DNA of 14,697 nt from positions 1 through 14,697 of the forward strand of contig JAGWVZ010000036.1 in the NCBI GenBank assembly GCA_018970625.1. The letters run 5' to 3'. The notes under the pieces are model-generated. The model searched no databases, had not been told where the DNA came from, and saw nothing but the letters and a program-made list of their open reading frames with translations. A program made the translations under genes and the position numbers. Below, in pieces: positions 1 to 7,088 of this stretch (its first letter is position 1; each line of letters opens with the position of its first letter). Source of the stretch: Myxococcales bacterium (GTDB taxonomy: Bacteria; Myxococcota; Bradymonadia; REDH01).

Positions 1-786
1 GGCGTCGAAATTCAGAACGAGCCTGTCACCAGCAGCGTCAATGACGGCGACGTGTTGCTGCAGCAGTTCTACGAGCGCTTCGCTGCGCGCATGCGCGAGC
101 TCGATCCTCGACACACCATCTGGATGGAACCTGACTCGCTGCGGAATTTCACCAACTCGGCTCCGCTGCGCGAACAGCCGTTCCCCGACGACAATATTGT
201 TTATACGCCCCACCTGTATCCCGGTCTTACCGGCATGCGCGAAACAACCGTTGAAGGCTGGAAGCGCGAGCTGCAGCCAACGTTTGATGCGCTCATGGCT
301 GAGTCTGCCTCGTGGGGCGGCGCGGTGGTGTGGGGTGAATGGGGCGATGACCCGAATGGAGAGACGGCAGCGAGCTACTGGCGCGCGTTTGATGAGCTGT
401 CAGACGAGCGGCTGGTAGGTCATGCCTACTGGTTATGGAAAGAACGTAGCCAGGGATTCTGGGGTTTCTTTACCTATGACGAGGCCACCGATACCTGGAC
501 AGAGCGCGCAGATGCGATCGCTGGCTACATTCGGCCCGCGGCCATGGCTGTGCCCGGGCGAATGGTGTCACACGCAAGTGACCGCGATGCTGGTACGCTG
601 GTGGTGACGTTCGAGGCTCGCGGTGGCGAGGCTGCCCCGCTCGTGTATTTACCGCCGACGTCGGAGTGGCAGGTCACGCTGAACGGGACGGCGCTGCAGA
701 TTCAGCCCGACGCTGCTGGCCGCGTATTGCTGCCCTGGGCAGGCGAAGCCGGTACCTTTGAGCTTCGCGCCTCGCGCCAGAACTGA
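1..786 (+). CDS. Glycoside hydrolase family 5 protein, endoglycoceramidase-like (C-terminal part)
   Basis: The reading frame is open from the first base, so the 5' end lies outside the window; 261 residues are visible. The fragment starts just before the acid/base motif N6-E7-P8 of GH5 enzymes. It continues through the YTPHLY segment (His about 71) and reaches the nucleophile strand VVWGEWG, with the likely nucleophile Glu at about 113. After the barrel, from about residue 175, a short beta-rich domain follows, as in endoglycoceramidase-like GH5 enzymes. These hydrolyse beta-glycosidic bonds in oligosaccharides or glycolipids and are usually secreted; the signal peptide would be upstream. Other GH5 subfamilies cannot be excluded without the N-terminal half. 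The gene ends 5 bases before the convergent stop of the Nudix gene, and no terminator hairpin is visible between them. Confidence 0.85.
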   Translation, partial: GVEIQNEPVTSSVNDGDVLLQQFYERFAARMRELDPRHTIWMEPDSLRNFTNSAPLREQPFPDDNIVYTPHLYPGLTGMRETTVEGWKRELQPTFDALMAESASWGGAVVWGEWGDDPNGETAASYWRAFDELSDERLVGHAYWLWKERSQGFWGFFTYDEATDTWTERADAIAGYIRPAAMAVPGRMVSHASDRDAGTLVVTFEARGGEAAPLVYLPPTSEWQVTLNGTALQIQPDAAGRVLLPWAGEAGTFELRASRQN

Positions 787-791
787 GCGAG

Positions 792-1235
792 TCAGCCCCG
801 CAGCGAACGCAGCTGCGACTCAATAAAGGGAAGAAAGGTCTGGTCGCCGGCGGCCCACGGAACCGAGCGCAGCTCATCGGGGCTGAGCCAGCGTAGCTCG
901 GCGTGCTCCAGCGCCGTCGGCTCACCGGCGAGCAGCTCGCACTGGTATGCCAGTAGGTGAATGACCCGAGTGGCCTGCTGAATGGCGTGCTCGGCGAGAA
1001 ATGAACCTACCCGTACCTGAACACCCAACTCTTCCATGAGCTCGCGCGCAAGGGCCTGCTGATCGGTCTCGCCGGAATCGACCTTGCCACCCGGTAGCTC
1101 CCACATGCCCGCGATCGTGCTCGACGTGCCCATGGGGCGCTGCGCCGACAGCACGCGTCCATCGCGCAGGATCGCACCAGCGACGACACGGATGGTGGGG
1201 ATGGGTGAGAGTGGCTCGGTCGTCTGCCTGGTCAT
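792..1235 (-). CDS. Nudix hydrolase, MutT-like
   Basis: A 147-residue protein with a complete Nudix box at residues 50-72 that fits GX5EX7REUXEEXGU exactly: G50, E56, then REL, the EE pair, and G71-V72. It is preceded by the WELPGG strand typical of the MutT / NudG group. Such enzymes cleave nucleoside diphosphates linked to another group, commonly oxidised or non-canonical NTPs, in the cytoplasm; the substrate cannot be read from the sequence. The length is normal for small MutT-type proteins. The start ATG overlaps the trpS stop codon as ATGA (1232-1235). No strong ribosome binding site is visible, so translation is probably coupled to trpS. It converges on the GH5 gene with 5 bases between stops. 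Confidence 0.9.
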   Translation of the reverse strand: MTRQTTEPLSPIPTIRVVAGAILRDGRVLSAQRPMGTSSTIAGMWELPGGKVDSGETDQQALARELMEELGVQVRVGSFLAEHAIQQATRVIHLLAYQCELLAGEPTALEHAELRWLSPDELRSVPWAAGDQTFLPFIESQLRSLRG

Positions 1236-2320
1236 GGCGCCGCACCCGATGGTGGAGGATTCTTTTTCTGCCGTTTTTCAATCGCACGGCGCATGCGCTT
1301 CATGGCCTTGTCGAGGCCCATGGCGCTGCGTACTTCACGCATGGTTTCCTGCGCGATGGCCCGCATTTTCATGGTGCCTTCGTACAGAATCTCATCGACG
1401 AGTCCGGTGTCGGCGACATATTTTGCGCGACGTTCCCGGATGGGCTCCATCCATTCATTGACGGCAAGAGTGAGCTTGTCCTTGACCTCGCCGTCGCCCA
1501 CTTTTCCGGCGCGATAGCGCTCTTTCAGATCTTCGACCTCTTCTTTTCTGGAATTAAACAGGTCGTGGTACACAAATACCGGGTTTCCTTCCACGGTGCC
1601 GGGTACATCTGCGTGTACCCGATTGGGGTCGGTGTACATGCCGCGAATTTTCTTTGCGACAGCGGCGGCGTCGTCGCTCAGAAAAATAGCGTTGCCTGCA
1701 GATTTGGACATCTTCCCTTTGTTGTCGGTACCAACAAGGGTAGCGACTTCGCCGAGCAGGGCGTCGGGTTCGGGAAACACTTCGCCATACAGATGGTTAA
1801 ACCGGCGGGCAATTTCGCGGGTAATTTCCACGTGTGCGAGGTTATCTTTTCCAATGGGCACGAGGTGTGCACGTGGAAGTAGAATATCCGCTGCCTGAAG
1901 CACGGGATATCCGAGCAGGCCGTAAGGGAAATTCTCGTCGTCCAGGTTGGCGTTGCGTGCCATGTCCTTGATGGACGGCAGGCGCTCCAGACGATTGACG
2001 CTCACCAGATTCTGAAAAATGGTGTTGAGCTCATAAATCTCGGGAATCGCCGACTGCAGGTACACGGTCGTCACGTTCGGGTCGATGCCGGCCGCCAGAT
2101 AATCGAGCACCATGTCGCGCGAGTTTTCGGTAATCTGCTCAATATCCGCCGCGGTGGGCTTGGTCGTGAGCATGTGCAGGTCGGCGACGATCAGGATGGT
2201 CTCGTACTCGTGCTGCAAACGAACCCGGTTCTCGAGGCTGCCCAGGTAATGACCCAGATGCAACTTGCCCGTGGGGCGGTCGCCGGTCAGGATTCGCTTG
2301 CGTGTCGAGGTAACGGTCAT
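1232..2320 (-). CDS. trpS: Tryptophanyl-tRNA synthetase
   Basis: A class Ic aminoacyl-tRNA synthetase charging tRNA-Trp in the cytoplasm. Counting from the ATG at 2320 (362 residues), the HIGH-like ATP motif is TGKLHLGH at 17-24. The tryptophan-site region [15 protein letters not shown] lies at 136-150, followed by [18 protein letters not shown]. The KMSKS loop is exact at 203-207. The frame stays open to an ATG at 2557. The shorter start is preferred because TrpRS proteins begin just before the [12 protein letters not shown] strand, and the extra 79 residues are unlike the family and run into the repeat array. The C-terminal 20 or so residues are Lys/Arg-rich and end in PPPSGAAP, slightly longer than the common 330-350 residue form. 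The last base triplet overlaps the start of the Nudix gene, so the two form an operon. Confidence 0.96.
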   Translation of the reverse strand: MTVTSTRKRILTGDRPTGKLHLGHYLGSLENRVRLQHEYETILIVADLHMLTTKPTAADIEQITENSRDMVLDYLAAGIDPNVTTVYLQSAIPEIYELNTIFQNLVSVNRLERLPSIKDMARNANLDDENFPYGLLGYPVLQAADILLPRAHLVPIGKDNLAHVEITREIARRFNHLYGEVFPEPDALLGEVATLVGTDNKGKMSKSAGNAIFLSDDAAAVAKKIRGMYTDPNRVHADVPGTVEGNPVFVYHDLFNSRKEEVEDLKERYRAGKVGDGEVKDKLTLAVNEWMEPIRERRAKYVADTGLVDEILYEGTMKMRAIAQETMREVRSAMGLDKAMKRMRRAIEKRQKKNPPPSGAAP

Positions 2321-2424
2321 GAGGAGATTCCGTGTGGCGAAGAAGCCGCTCGGCGGGTTCAACCCGACGCACCACCGCCGAGTGACGAGGGGCATCGTGG
2401 CCATTCCGGTCCCGAGGCGCGCGC

Positions 2425-2452
2425 ACTTTGCCGACTCTCGAATGTTTGTCAA
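2425..2452 (-). promoter_or_regulatory. trpS: Candidate sigma70-type promoter for trpS
   Basis: Read on the minus strand, a perfect -35 hexamer TTGACA (2447-2452) is followed after 16 bases by CAAAGT (2425-2430), which matches the -10 consensus at only three positions. It lies about 105 bases upstream of the chosen trpS start and downstream of the tandem repeats, so those would not be in the trpS transcript. The -10 match is weak. Confidence 0.35.
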
Positions 2453-2525
2453 CGGCGGGGACGGGCAAGATTGCGTCTCACCCCGACTCTTTGACCGCAC
2501 CTTCCTCACGCGATTGTTGTCTGTG

Positions 2526-2957
2526 ACACCGTAGTGGCCGACCCCCGTGTCGGCCATCTGCCTGATCTCACTGCAAAAACCGAATGAAGCCGGTGTTCGC
2601 CGACCCCCGTGTCGGCCACCTGCCCGATCTCACTGCAAAACCTGAATCAAACACCGTAGTGGCCGACCTCCGTGTCGGCCATCTGCCTGATCTCACTGCA
2701 AAACCCGAATGAAGCCGGTGTTCGCCGACCCCCGTGTCGGCCACCTGCCCGATCTCACTGCAAAACCTGAATCAGACACCGTAGTGGCCGACCTCCGTGT
2801 CGGCCATCTGTCTGATCTCACTGCAAAACCCGAATGAAGCCGGTGTTCGCCGACCCCCGTGTCGGCCATCTGCCCGATCTCACTGCAAAACCCGAATCAA
2901 ACACCGTAGTGGCCGACCTCCGTGTCGGCCATCTGCTGGATTTCATGACATAATCTG
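2526..2957. repeat. 125-bp compound tandem repeat with seven stem-loops
   Basis: Units start at 2526, 2651, 2776 and 2901, exactly 125 bases apart; the fourth is a half unit. Each unit consists of half A (63 bases, beginning ACACCGTAGTG) and half B (62 bases, beginning GCCGGTGTTC). The halves share about 52 bases, differing at their first 10 and a few scattered positions. Each half contains an inverted repeat around a 6-base loop. In A it is TGGCCGAC/GTCGGCCA (8 bp; 2535-2556, 2660-2681, 2785-2806, 2910-2931). In B it is GCCGAC/GTCGGC (6 bp; 2599-2616, 2724-2741, 2849-2866). The shared tail contains GATCTCACTGCAAAAC. The last A half is clean to about 2936 and then matches the tail at about 18 of 27 positions. 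Copies are otherwise nearly identical, which suggests recent expansion or homogenisation. Confidence 0.95.
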
Positions 2958-3190
2958 TATCTGACGCTTGTCTGCATCGCCTTTCCGCCTTGGCCACCGT
3001 GGGCCAGACACGCCCGTCGCATCACTCGGCTGCCGCGTCAGGGGCGAACTTCACTGCCACCGCTGCTTCACCTGGTTCCTGAACGGTCTCGCGATACGAT
3101 GACCCGGCCCGCACCACCCTTCCCACGCCGCCTCTCATCGGTTACCCTGCGCACCGTCTTCGGCGCTGGTGCCGAACAAGAGGGAGTTGC
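2958..3190. other. Leader region upstream of the restriction-modification gene
   Basis: Non-coding stretch between the repeats and the large plus-strand gene. A -10-like CATAAT (2949-2954) sits inside the decayed end of the last repeat, but without a good -35. A second weak -10-like TACGAT lies at 3095-3100. A small hairpin TTCGGC / GCCGAA with a 6-base loop (3159-3176) ends four bases before the ribosome binding site GAGGGAG (3180-3186). That site is 4 bases from the ATG at 3191. I see no gene here. Confidence 0.5.
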
Positions 3191-6100
3191 ATGAACGTCG
3201 ACGATTTTATTGAACGCTGGTCGCGCTCGGCGGCGTCCGAGCGCGCGAACTATCAGCTCTTTCTTTCTGAGCTTTGCGACGTGCTCGGCGTCCCGCGCCC
3301 CGACCCGGCGACGGGCAACGGTGAGCAGGACCGATATGTCTTTGAATATCCGGTAACTTTTCGCGACCGCGGTCGGCGCGTGTCGTCGGGATTCATCGAC
3401 CTCTACAAGGCTGAGTGCTTTGTGCTCGAGGCCAAGCAGTCGGCGCCTGCGGCTGGCGCCACAGACGTGGTACCCACGCGCGCTGGCACCGCTCGACAGG
3501 GCACACGTGGCTGGGACGTCGCGCTCGATCGAGCCTTCGAGCAGGCCAAGGGCTATGCGACGGCGCTTCCGGCCAGTCATGGGTGGCCGCCTTTTCTGGT
3601 GGTGGTCGACGTCGGTCATGTCATCGAATTATATAGTGATTTCAGTCGGCAGGGACGCACGTGGCAGCCGTATCCTGATCCGCGCGCCAGCCGGATTTCC
3701 ATGGCCGACCTGCGCGACGACGCCATTCGCGACCGCCTGCGCCGCCTCTTTGTGGACCCCCTCTCGCTGGACCCCTCGCGCGAAGCCGCGCGGGTCACGG
3801 CCGAGGTAGCAGGGCGCCTGGCCGCTCTGGCGCGATCGCTCGAAACAGGCGAAGGCCCCACCGGTTCAACGCCCTCCGACCAGCCGTCGCCCAAAGTGGT
3901 GGCGTCTTTCCTGATGCGTTGTCTGTTCGCGATGTTCGCCGAGGATGCAGGGCTGTTGCCAGAGCACGCGTTCGAAAACTTGCTGAAGGAGTGCGTCGAG
4001 CAGCCGGATGTTCTGCAGCCGCTGCTGGAGCAATTATTCGCCGACATGGACAAAGGCGGATTCTCATCAGTATTGCGCGGGAAAATCCGGCATTTTAATG
4101 GCGGATTATTCGCTGACCGCACCGTATTGCCGCTGACGAGCAAGCAGATTGGCCTGTTGCTGGACGCCGCGCGTGCCGACTGGCGCTGGGTAGAGCCAGC
4201 CATTTTCGGCACATTGCTGGAGCGGGCGCTGGACCCACGCGAGCGGCACAAGCTGGGCGCGCACTATACGCCGCGAGCGTATGTCGAGCGCCTGGTATTG
4301 CCGACGGTGCTGGAGCCCTTGCGTGAAGAATGGGATGCCGTGCGAACGGCGGCTCAGAAATTGCTCATGGAAGACAACCGGCCGCAGGCCGTGGTCGAGG
4401 TGCGAAAATTCCACCAGCGCCTGTGCAAGGTGCGCGTGCTGGACCCGGCGTGCGGCACTGGCAACTTCCTTTATGTGACGCTGGAGCACATGAAGCGTCT
4501 GGAGGGCGAGGTGGTTCGCCTGCTCGACGACCTGGACGCGACGCAGGCCGCCCTCGAACTGGAAGGTTTCTCGGTTAACCCTTCGCAATTTCTGGGCATT
4601 GAGGTGAACCCGCGCGCGGCGCAGCTGGCCGAGCTGGTGCTGTGGATCGGCTACCTGCAGTGGCAGCTGCGCACGGGTGGTGTAGCTGCGGTGCCGACGC
4701 CGGTATTGCAGAATTTCGGCAATATCGAATGTCGCGACGCAGTGCTGGCCTGGGACCGCATTGAACAGCGGGTCGACGACAAGGGCATGCCCGTCACACG
4801 TTGGGACGGCGTCACCACGAAGAAGCACCCAGTCACCGGTGAAGACGTCCCTGACGAAAAGGCAGTCGTCCCCGTCTTCGACTACATCAATCCTCGGCAA
4901 GCCGAGTGGCCAAAGGCGGACTTTGTGGTAGGGAACCCGCCGTTTTTGGGCGACAAAACCATGAGGCGTGCGTTGGGTGACGGGTATGTGGAAGCCCTTC
5001 GCGCGGTCTTCCGAGAGGCGCCGGACTCTATCGACTTCGTCATGTATTGGTGGATGATGGCAGGGAGAGCTCTGCAAGATCAGACCCGCAGAGCAGGTTT
5101 GATTAGCACAAACAGTGTGCGCCAAATTTACAACGGAAGGACCCTCGCGGACGCTCTGACTTTGGGCAGTGGTATCATCTGCTACGCGGTACCGGACCAC
5201 CCGTGGATTGATGCGGCACACGGCGCTGCGGTGCGAATATCTATTGTCGTGGTCGCGAAGGGTGAATCTGCGCCCAGTGGGGAACTCGATGTCGTTGTTA
5301 GTGAAGCAACCGACGCCGATGGCGTTGCCGTACTGCAGTTTCGCCGCAGTAGCGGGTCAATACACACTAATTTGGCCGTTGGTGCAGACGTTGCCAGTGC
5401 GAAGGGTCTTCTGGCAAACGCCGGCCTTTCATGTCCCGGGGTCAAGCTATTCGGTCAGGGGTTCGTCCTGGATGATGGTGAGGGGGAATCGCTGCGAAAT
5501 TCAACCGGCGGGCTGAGTCTCGTTCGAAGATACCTTACTGGGCGCGCTTGGCTAAAGAACGCCGAAGAGCGATGGGTCATCGATGCATTGGGGCTAGATG
5601 AGGTCCAACTGAGGGACACCGCGCCGGCCGTCTTTCAGCACTTACTCACCCGCGTGGCCCCTGAACGAAAGGCAAACAATCGCGAATCGTATCGCCGTTA
5701 TTGGTGGGTGTTTGGCGAACCGCGTCGCACATTTCGCAAAGCACTGCTCGGGCTCCCCCGCCAAATCGTTACGGTTGAAACCTCAAAGCATCGCTACTTT
5801 GGATTCGTCGACGCGGATGTTGTGGTCGAGGGAACGCTGATCGTGATCGCCAGCGCCGATGCCGCGGTCTTGGGCACCTTGTCTTCAAGAGTGCACGTGT
5901 TGTGGTCGTTAAGCGCCGGTGGAAGACTGGGTGTGGGTAACGATCCGCGATACAACAAGACGCGCTGCTTCGACCCCTTCCCTTTCCCTGCCTGGACCGA
6001 CACTCAACGTGAACGCCTGCGCACCCTCGGCGAGCAGCTCGACTCGCACCGCAAAGCTCGGCAAGCGCTGCACCCCGAGCTGACGCTGACGGATATGTAC

Positions 6101-6712
6101 AACGTGCTGCAGAAACTGCGCGACCCCGCGCAACCTGCGCTGAACCCGAAAGAGCGCCGCATTCACGACCAGGGACTGGTGAGCGTACTGCGCCAGATTC
6201 ACGACGACATCGACGTCGCTGTCGCCGACGCCTACGGCTGGCCCGCCGACCTGGACGACGACGCCCTGCTGGAACGCCTCGTGGCACTGAACGCCGAGCG
6301 CGCCGCCGAAGAAGCCGCCGGTCACATCCGCTGGCTGCGCCCCGAATACCAGGACCCCGCCCGTCGCAACGCTGACCCCTCGGCCGCCACCTCTGACGCG
6401 GACACGGATTCAGACACCGAGACAGACGCAACCCTCGAGCCCACGCAAACCGACATCCCTCTTGCCGAAGCGACCCCCGCTGCCGTACAAGCGCCGAAGT
6501 CAAAACGCGGCAAGGGTGCCGCAACCACCACCGTCGAAACCAGCAACCGCCTTCCCTGGCCCAGCACCATGCCCGAACAAGCCGCCGCCGTCCTCCGCGT
6601 GCTGCAAGAGCAGCCCGATGCTACCGCAGAAGCTGTGGCCGCGCGGTTCGTGGGGGTGAAGGCTGCGGTGGTTGAGGGGTGGATTGGGGTTGTGCGGGTA
6701 ATGGGCAGGTAG
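3191..6712 (+). CDS. Single-chain restriction-modification enzyme, MmeI-like (type IIL/IIG)
   Basis: An 1173-residue protein combining nuclease, adenine methylase and target recognition, as in the MmeI family of phage-restricting enzymes. The N-terminal domain carries a PD-ExK signature: D70 in GFID, then E80-x-K82 in LEAKQS. An alpha-helical spacer follows to about 350, then GAHYTP (356-361). The SAM-binding motif I DPACGTGNFL is at 418-427, and the catalytic motif IV NPPF of N6-adenine methylases at 582-585. The specificity region spans about 770-935, with the family-typical stretches YWWVFGEPRRTFRKA, TSKHRYFGF, LSSRVHVLWSL and RCFDPFPFP. An Asp/Thr-rich linker (about 1063-1110) leads to a helical tail (1121-1173) resembling the winged-helix-like end of this family. 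All catalytic motifs are intact, so cleavage is expected but not proven. A methylase-only role is the alternative. The start is supported by GAGGGAG 4 bases upstream. Confidence 0.92.
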   Translation: MNVDDFIERWSRSAASERANYQLFLSELCDVLGVPRPDPATGNGEQDRYVFEYPVTFRDRGRRVSSGFIDLYKAECFVLEAKQSAPAAGATDVVPTRAGTARQGTRGWDVALDRAFEQAKGYATALPASHGWPPFLVVVDVGHVIELYSDFSRQGRTWQPYPDPRASRISMADLRDDAIRDRLRRLFVDPLSLDPSREAARVTAEVAGRLAALARSLETGEGPTGSTPSDQPSPKVVASFLMRCLFAMFAEDAGLLPEHAFENLLKECVEQPDVLQPLLEQLFADMDKGGFSSVLRGKIRHFNGGLFADRTVLPLTSKQIGLLLDAARADWRWVEPAIFGTLLERALDPRERHKLGAHYTPRAYVERLVLPTVLEPLREEWDAVRTAAQKLLMEDNRPQAVVEVRKFHQRLCKVRVLDPACGTGNFLYVTLEHMKRLEGEVVRLLDDLDATQAALELEGFSVNPSQFLGIEVNPRAAQLAELVLWIGYLQWQLRTGGVAAVPTPVLQNFGNIECRDAVLAWDRIEQRVDDKGMPVTRWDGVTTKKHPVTGEDVPDEKAVVPVFDYINPRQAEWPKADFVVGNPPFLGDKTMRRALGDGYVEALRAVFREAPDSIDFVMYWWMMAGRALQDQTRRAGLISTNSVRQIYNGRTLADALTLGSGIICYAVPDHPWIDAAHGAAVRISIVVVAKGESAPSGELDVVVSEATDADGVAVLQFRRSSGSIHTNLAVGADVASAKGLLANAGLSCPGVKLFGQGFVLDDGEGESLRNSTGGLSLVRRYLTGRAWLKNAEERWVIDALGLDEVQLRDTAPAVFQHLLTRVAPERKANNRESYRRYWWVFGEPRRTFRKALLGLPRQIVTVETSKHRYFGFVDADVVVEGTLIVIASADAAVLGTLSSRVHVLWSLSAGGRLGVGNDPRYNKTRCFDPFPFPAWTDTQRERLRTLGEQLDSHRKARQALHPELTLTDMYNVLQKLRDPAQPALNPKERRIHDQGLVSVLRQIHDDIDVAVADAYGWPADLDDDALLERLVALNAERAAEEAAGHIRWLRPEYQDPARRNADPSAATSDADTDSDTETDATLEPTQTDIPLAEATPAAVQAPKSKRGKGAATTTVETSNRLPWPSTMPEQAAAVLRVLQEQPDATAEAVAARFVGVKAAVVEGWIGVVRVMGR

Positions 6713-6907
6713 CCACGGGGAGAGCTCAAGTAGGCAGACCATTCCGTTTAGAATGATGCAGCTGATTGCACTCGCACGCAGCTAACCGAAGGACGCTGGC
6801 GCGAGTCCACGTAGAGTCGTTTGAGAGCTGGCCTGCCGAGCAGCTGCCCGTTACGGTTTCGCGGTGCGCATTGCCCACGATACCGGGGCTTGAAGCCGGT
6901 GGTCATG

Positions 6908-6969
6908 GTGGGTAGCAGCCGTTGGCACAGCGGTCTGGCTCAGGTGTCAGATGCGTGCAGCCTACCCAC
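6908..6969. repeat. Long-loop inverted repeat GTGGGTAG / CTACCCAC
   Basis: A perfect 8-bp inverted repeat (6908-6915 and 6962-6969) encloses 46 bases. The interior holds only short stems, such as TCTG / CAGA (4 bp). Both stem ends are bordered internally by CAGC, so the copy has a repeat-element look. It could be a folded RNA, a REP-like element or chance; the sequence alone does not decide. Confidence 0.4.
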
Positions 6970-6977
6970 GCCGGGCT

Positions 6978-7045
6978 TGTATCCGTCATGCCGCCGCTGT
7001 GACGGATACACTGTATCCGTCAGCCGTAAGTTTTGACGGATACAG
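6978..7045. promoter_or_regulatory. Tandem palindromic operator-like array (four TGTATCCGTCA half-sites)
   Basis: The 11-base half-site TGTATCCGTCA occurs at 6978-6988 and 7012-7022, and its exact reverse complement at 7000-7010 and 7034-7044. The result is two direct 33-bp units with a 34-bp period. Each is an 11-bp perfect inverted repeat around 11 bases. The inner pair forms a 23-bp palindrome with a single central base (7000-7022). The array ends 44 bases before the nucleotidyltransferase start, and a -35-like TTGACG (7033-7038) overlaps the last half-site. This geometry is typical of a dimeric repressor binding cooperatively. No regulator gene is adjacent, and RNA hairpins are the alternative. 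Confidence 0.6.
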
Positions 7046-7088
7046 GTGGATTGTGTAGTCGCCACGGGCCTTTGTCTTTTGTGGTGTC

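Larger units (their letters stand above)
6713..7088. other. 376-bp intergenic region with structured elements, no convincing gene
   Basis: Open frames here look random in composition and lack start signals. Just after the restriction gene, a weak CATTC / GAATG hairpin (about 6742-6757) has no T-run. Further on are ACCGG / CCGGT around GGGGCTTGAAG (6882-6900), an 8-bp stem closing a 46-base interior (6908-6969) and the palindromic half-site array (6978-7045). The stretch from 7046 to the nucleotidyltransferase start shows no clear ribosome binding site. Confidence 0.5.

Noticed and set aside
1205..1882. 225-codon plus-strand open frame opposite trpS
   Set aside because: It lies entirely antisense to a clear synthetase, and its composition follows from the trpS codons.
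2321..2557. Longer trpS start at 2557
   Set aside because: The extra 79 residues begin in the repeat array, cross the TTGACA promoter candidate and do not resemble any TrpRS N-terminus.
2526..2957. CRISPR array
   Set aside because: The repeating unit is 125 bases with no unique spacers; the sequence between hairpins is itself repeated. No cas genes are nearby.
4106..5221. 371-codon minus-strand open frame inside the restriction gene
   Set aside because: Antisense to the methylase core with SAM and NPPF motifs; Gln/His/Arg-rich shadow without recognisable domains.
6742..6757. Intrinsic terminator after the restriction gene
   Set aside because: The stem is only 5 bp, AT-rich, and has no T-run.
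6821..7036. Small gene (71 codons) between the restriction and nucleotidyltransferase genes, as a possible antitoxin
   Set aside because: It runs through the inverted repeats and the operator-like array, has no ribosome binding site and has an implausible composition.
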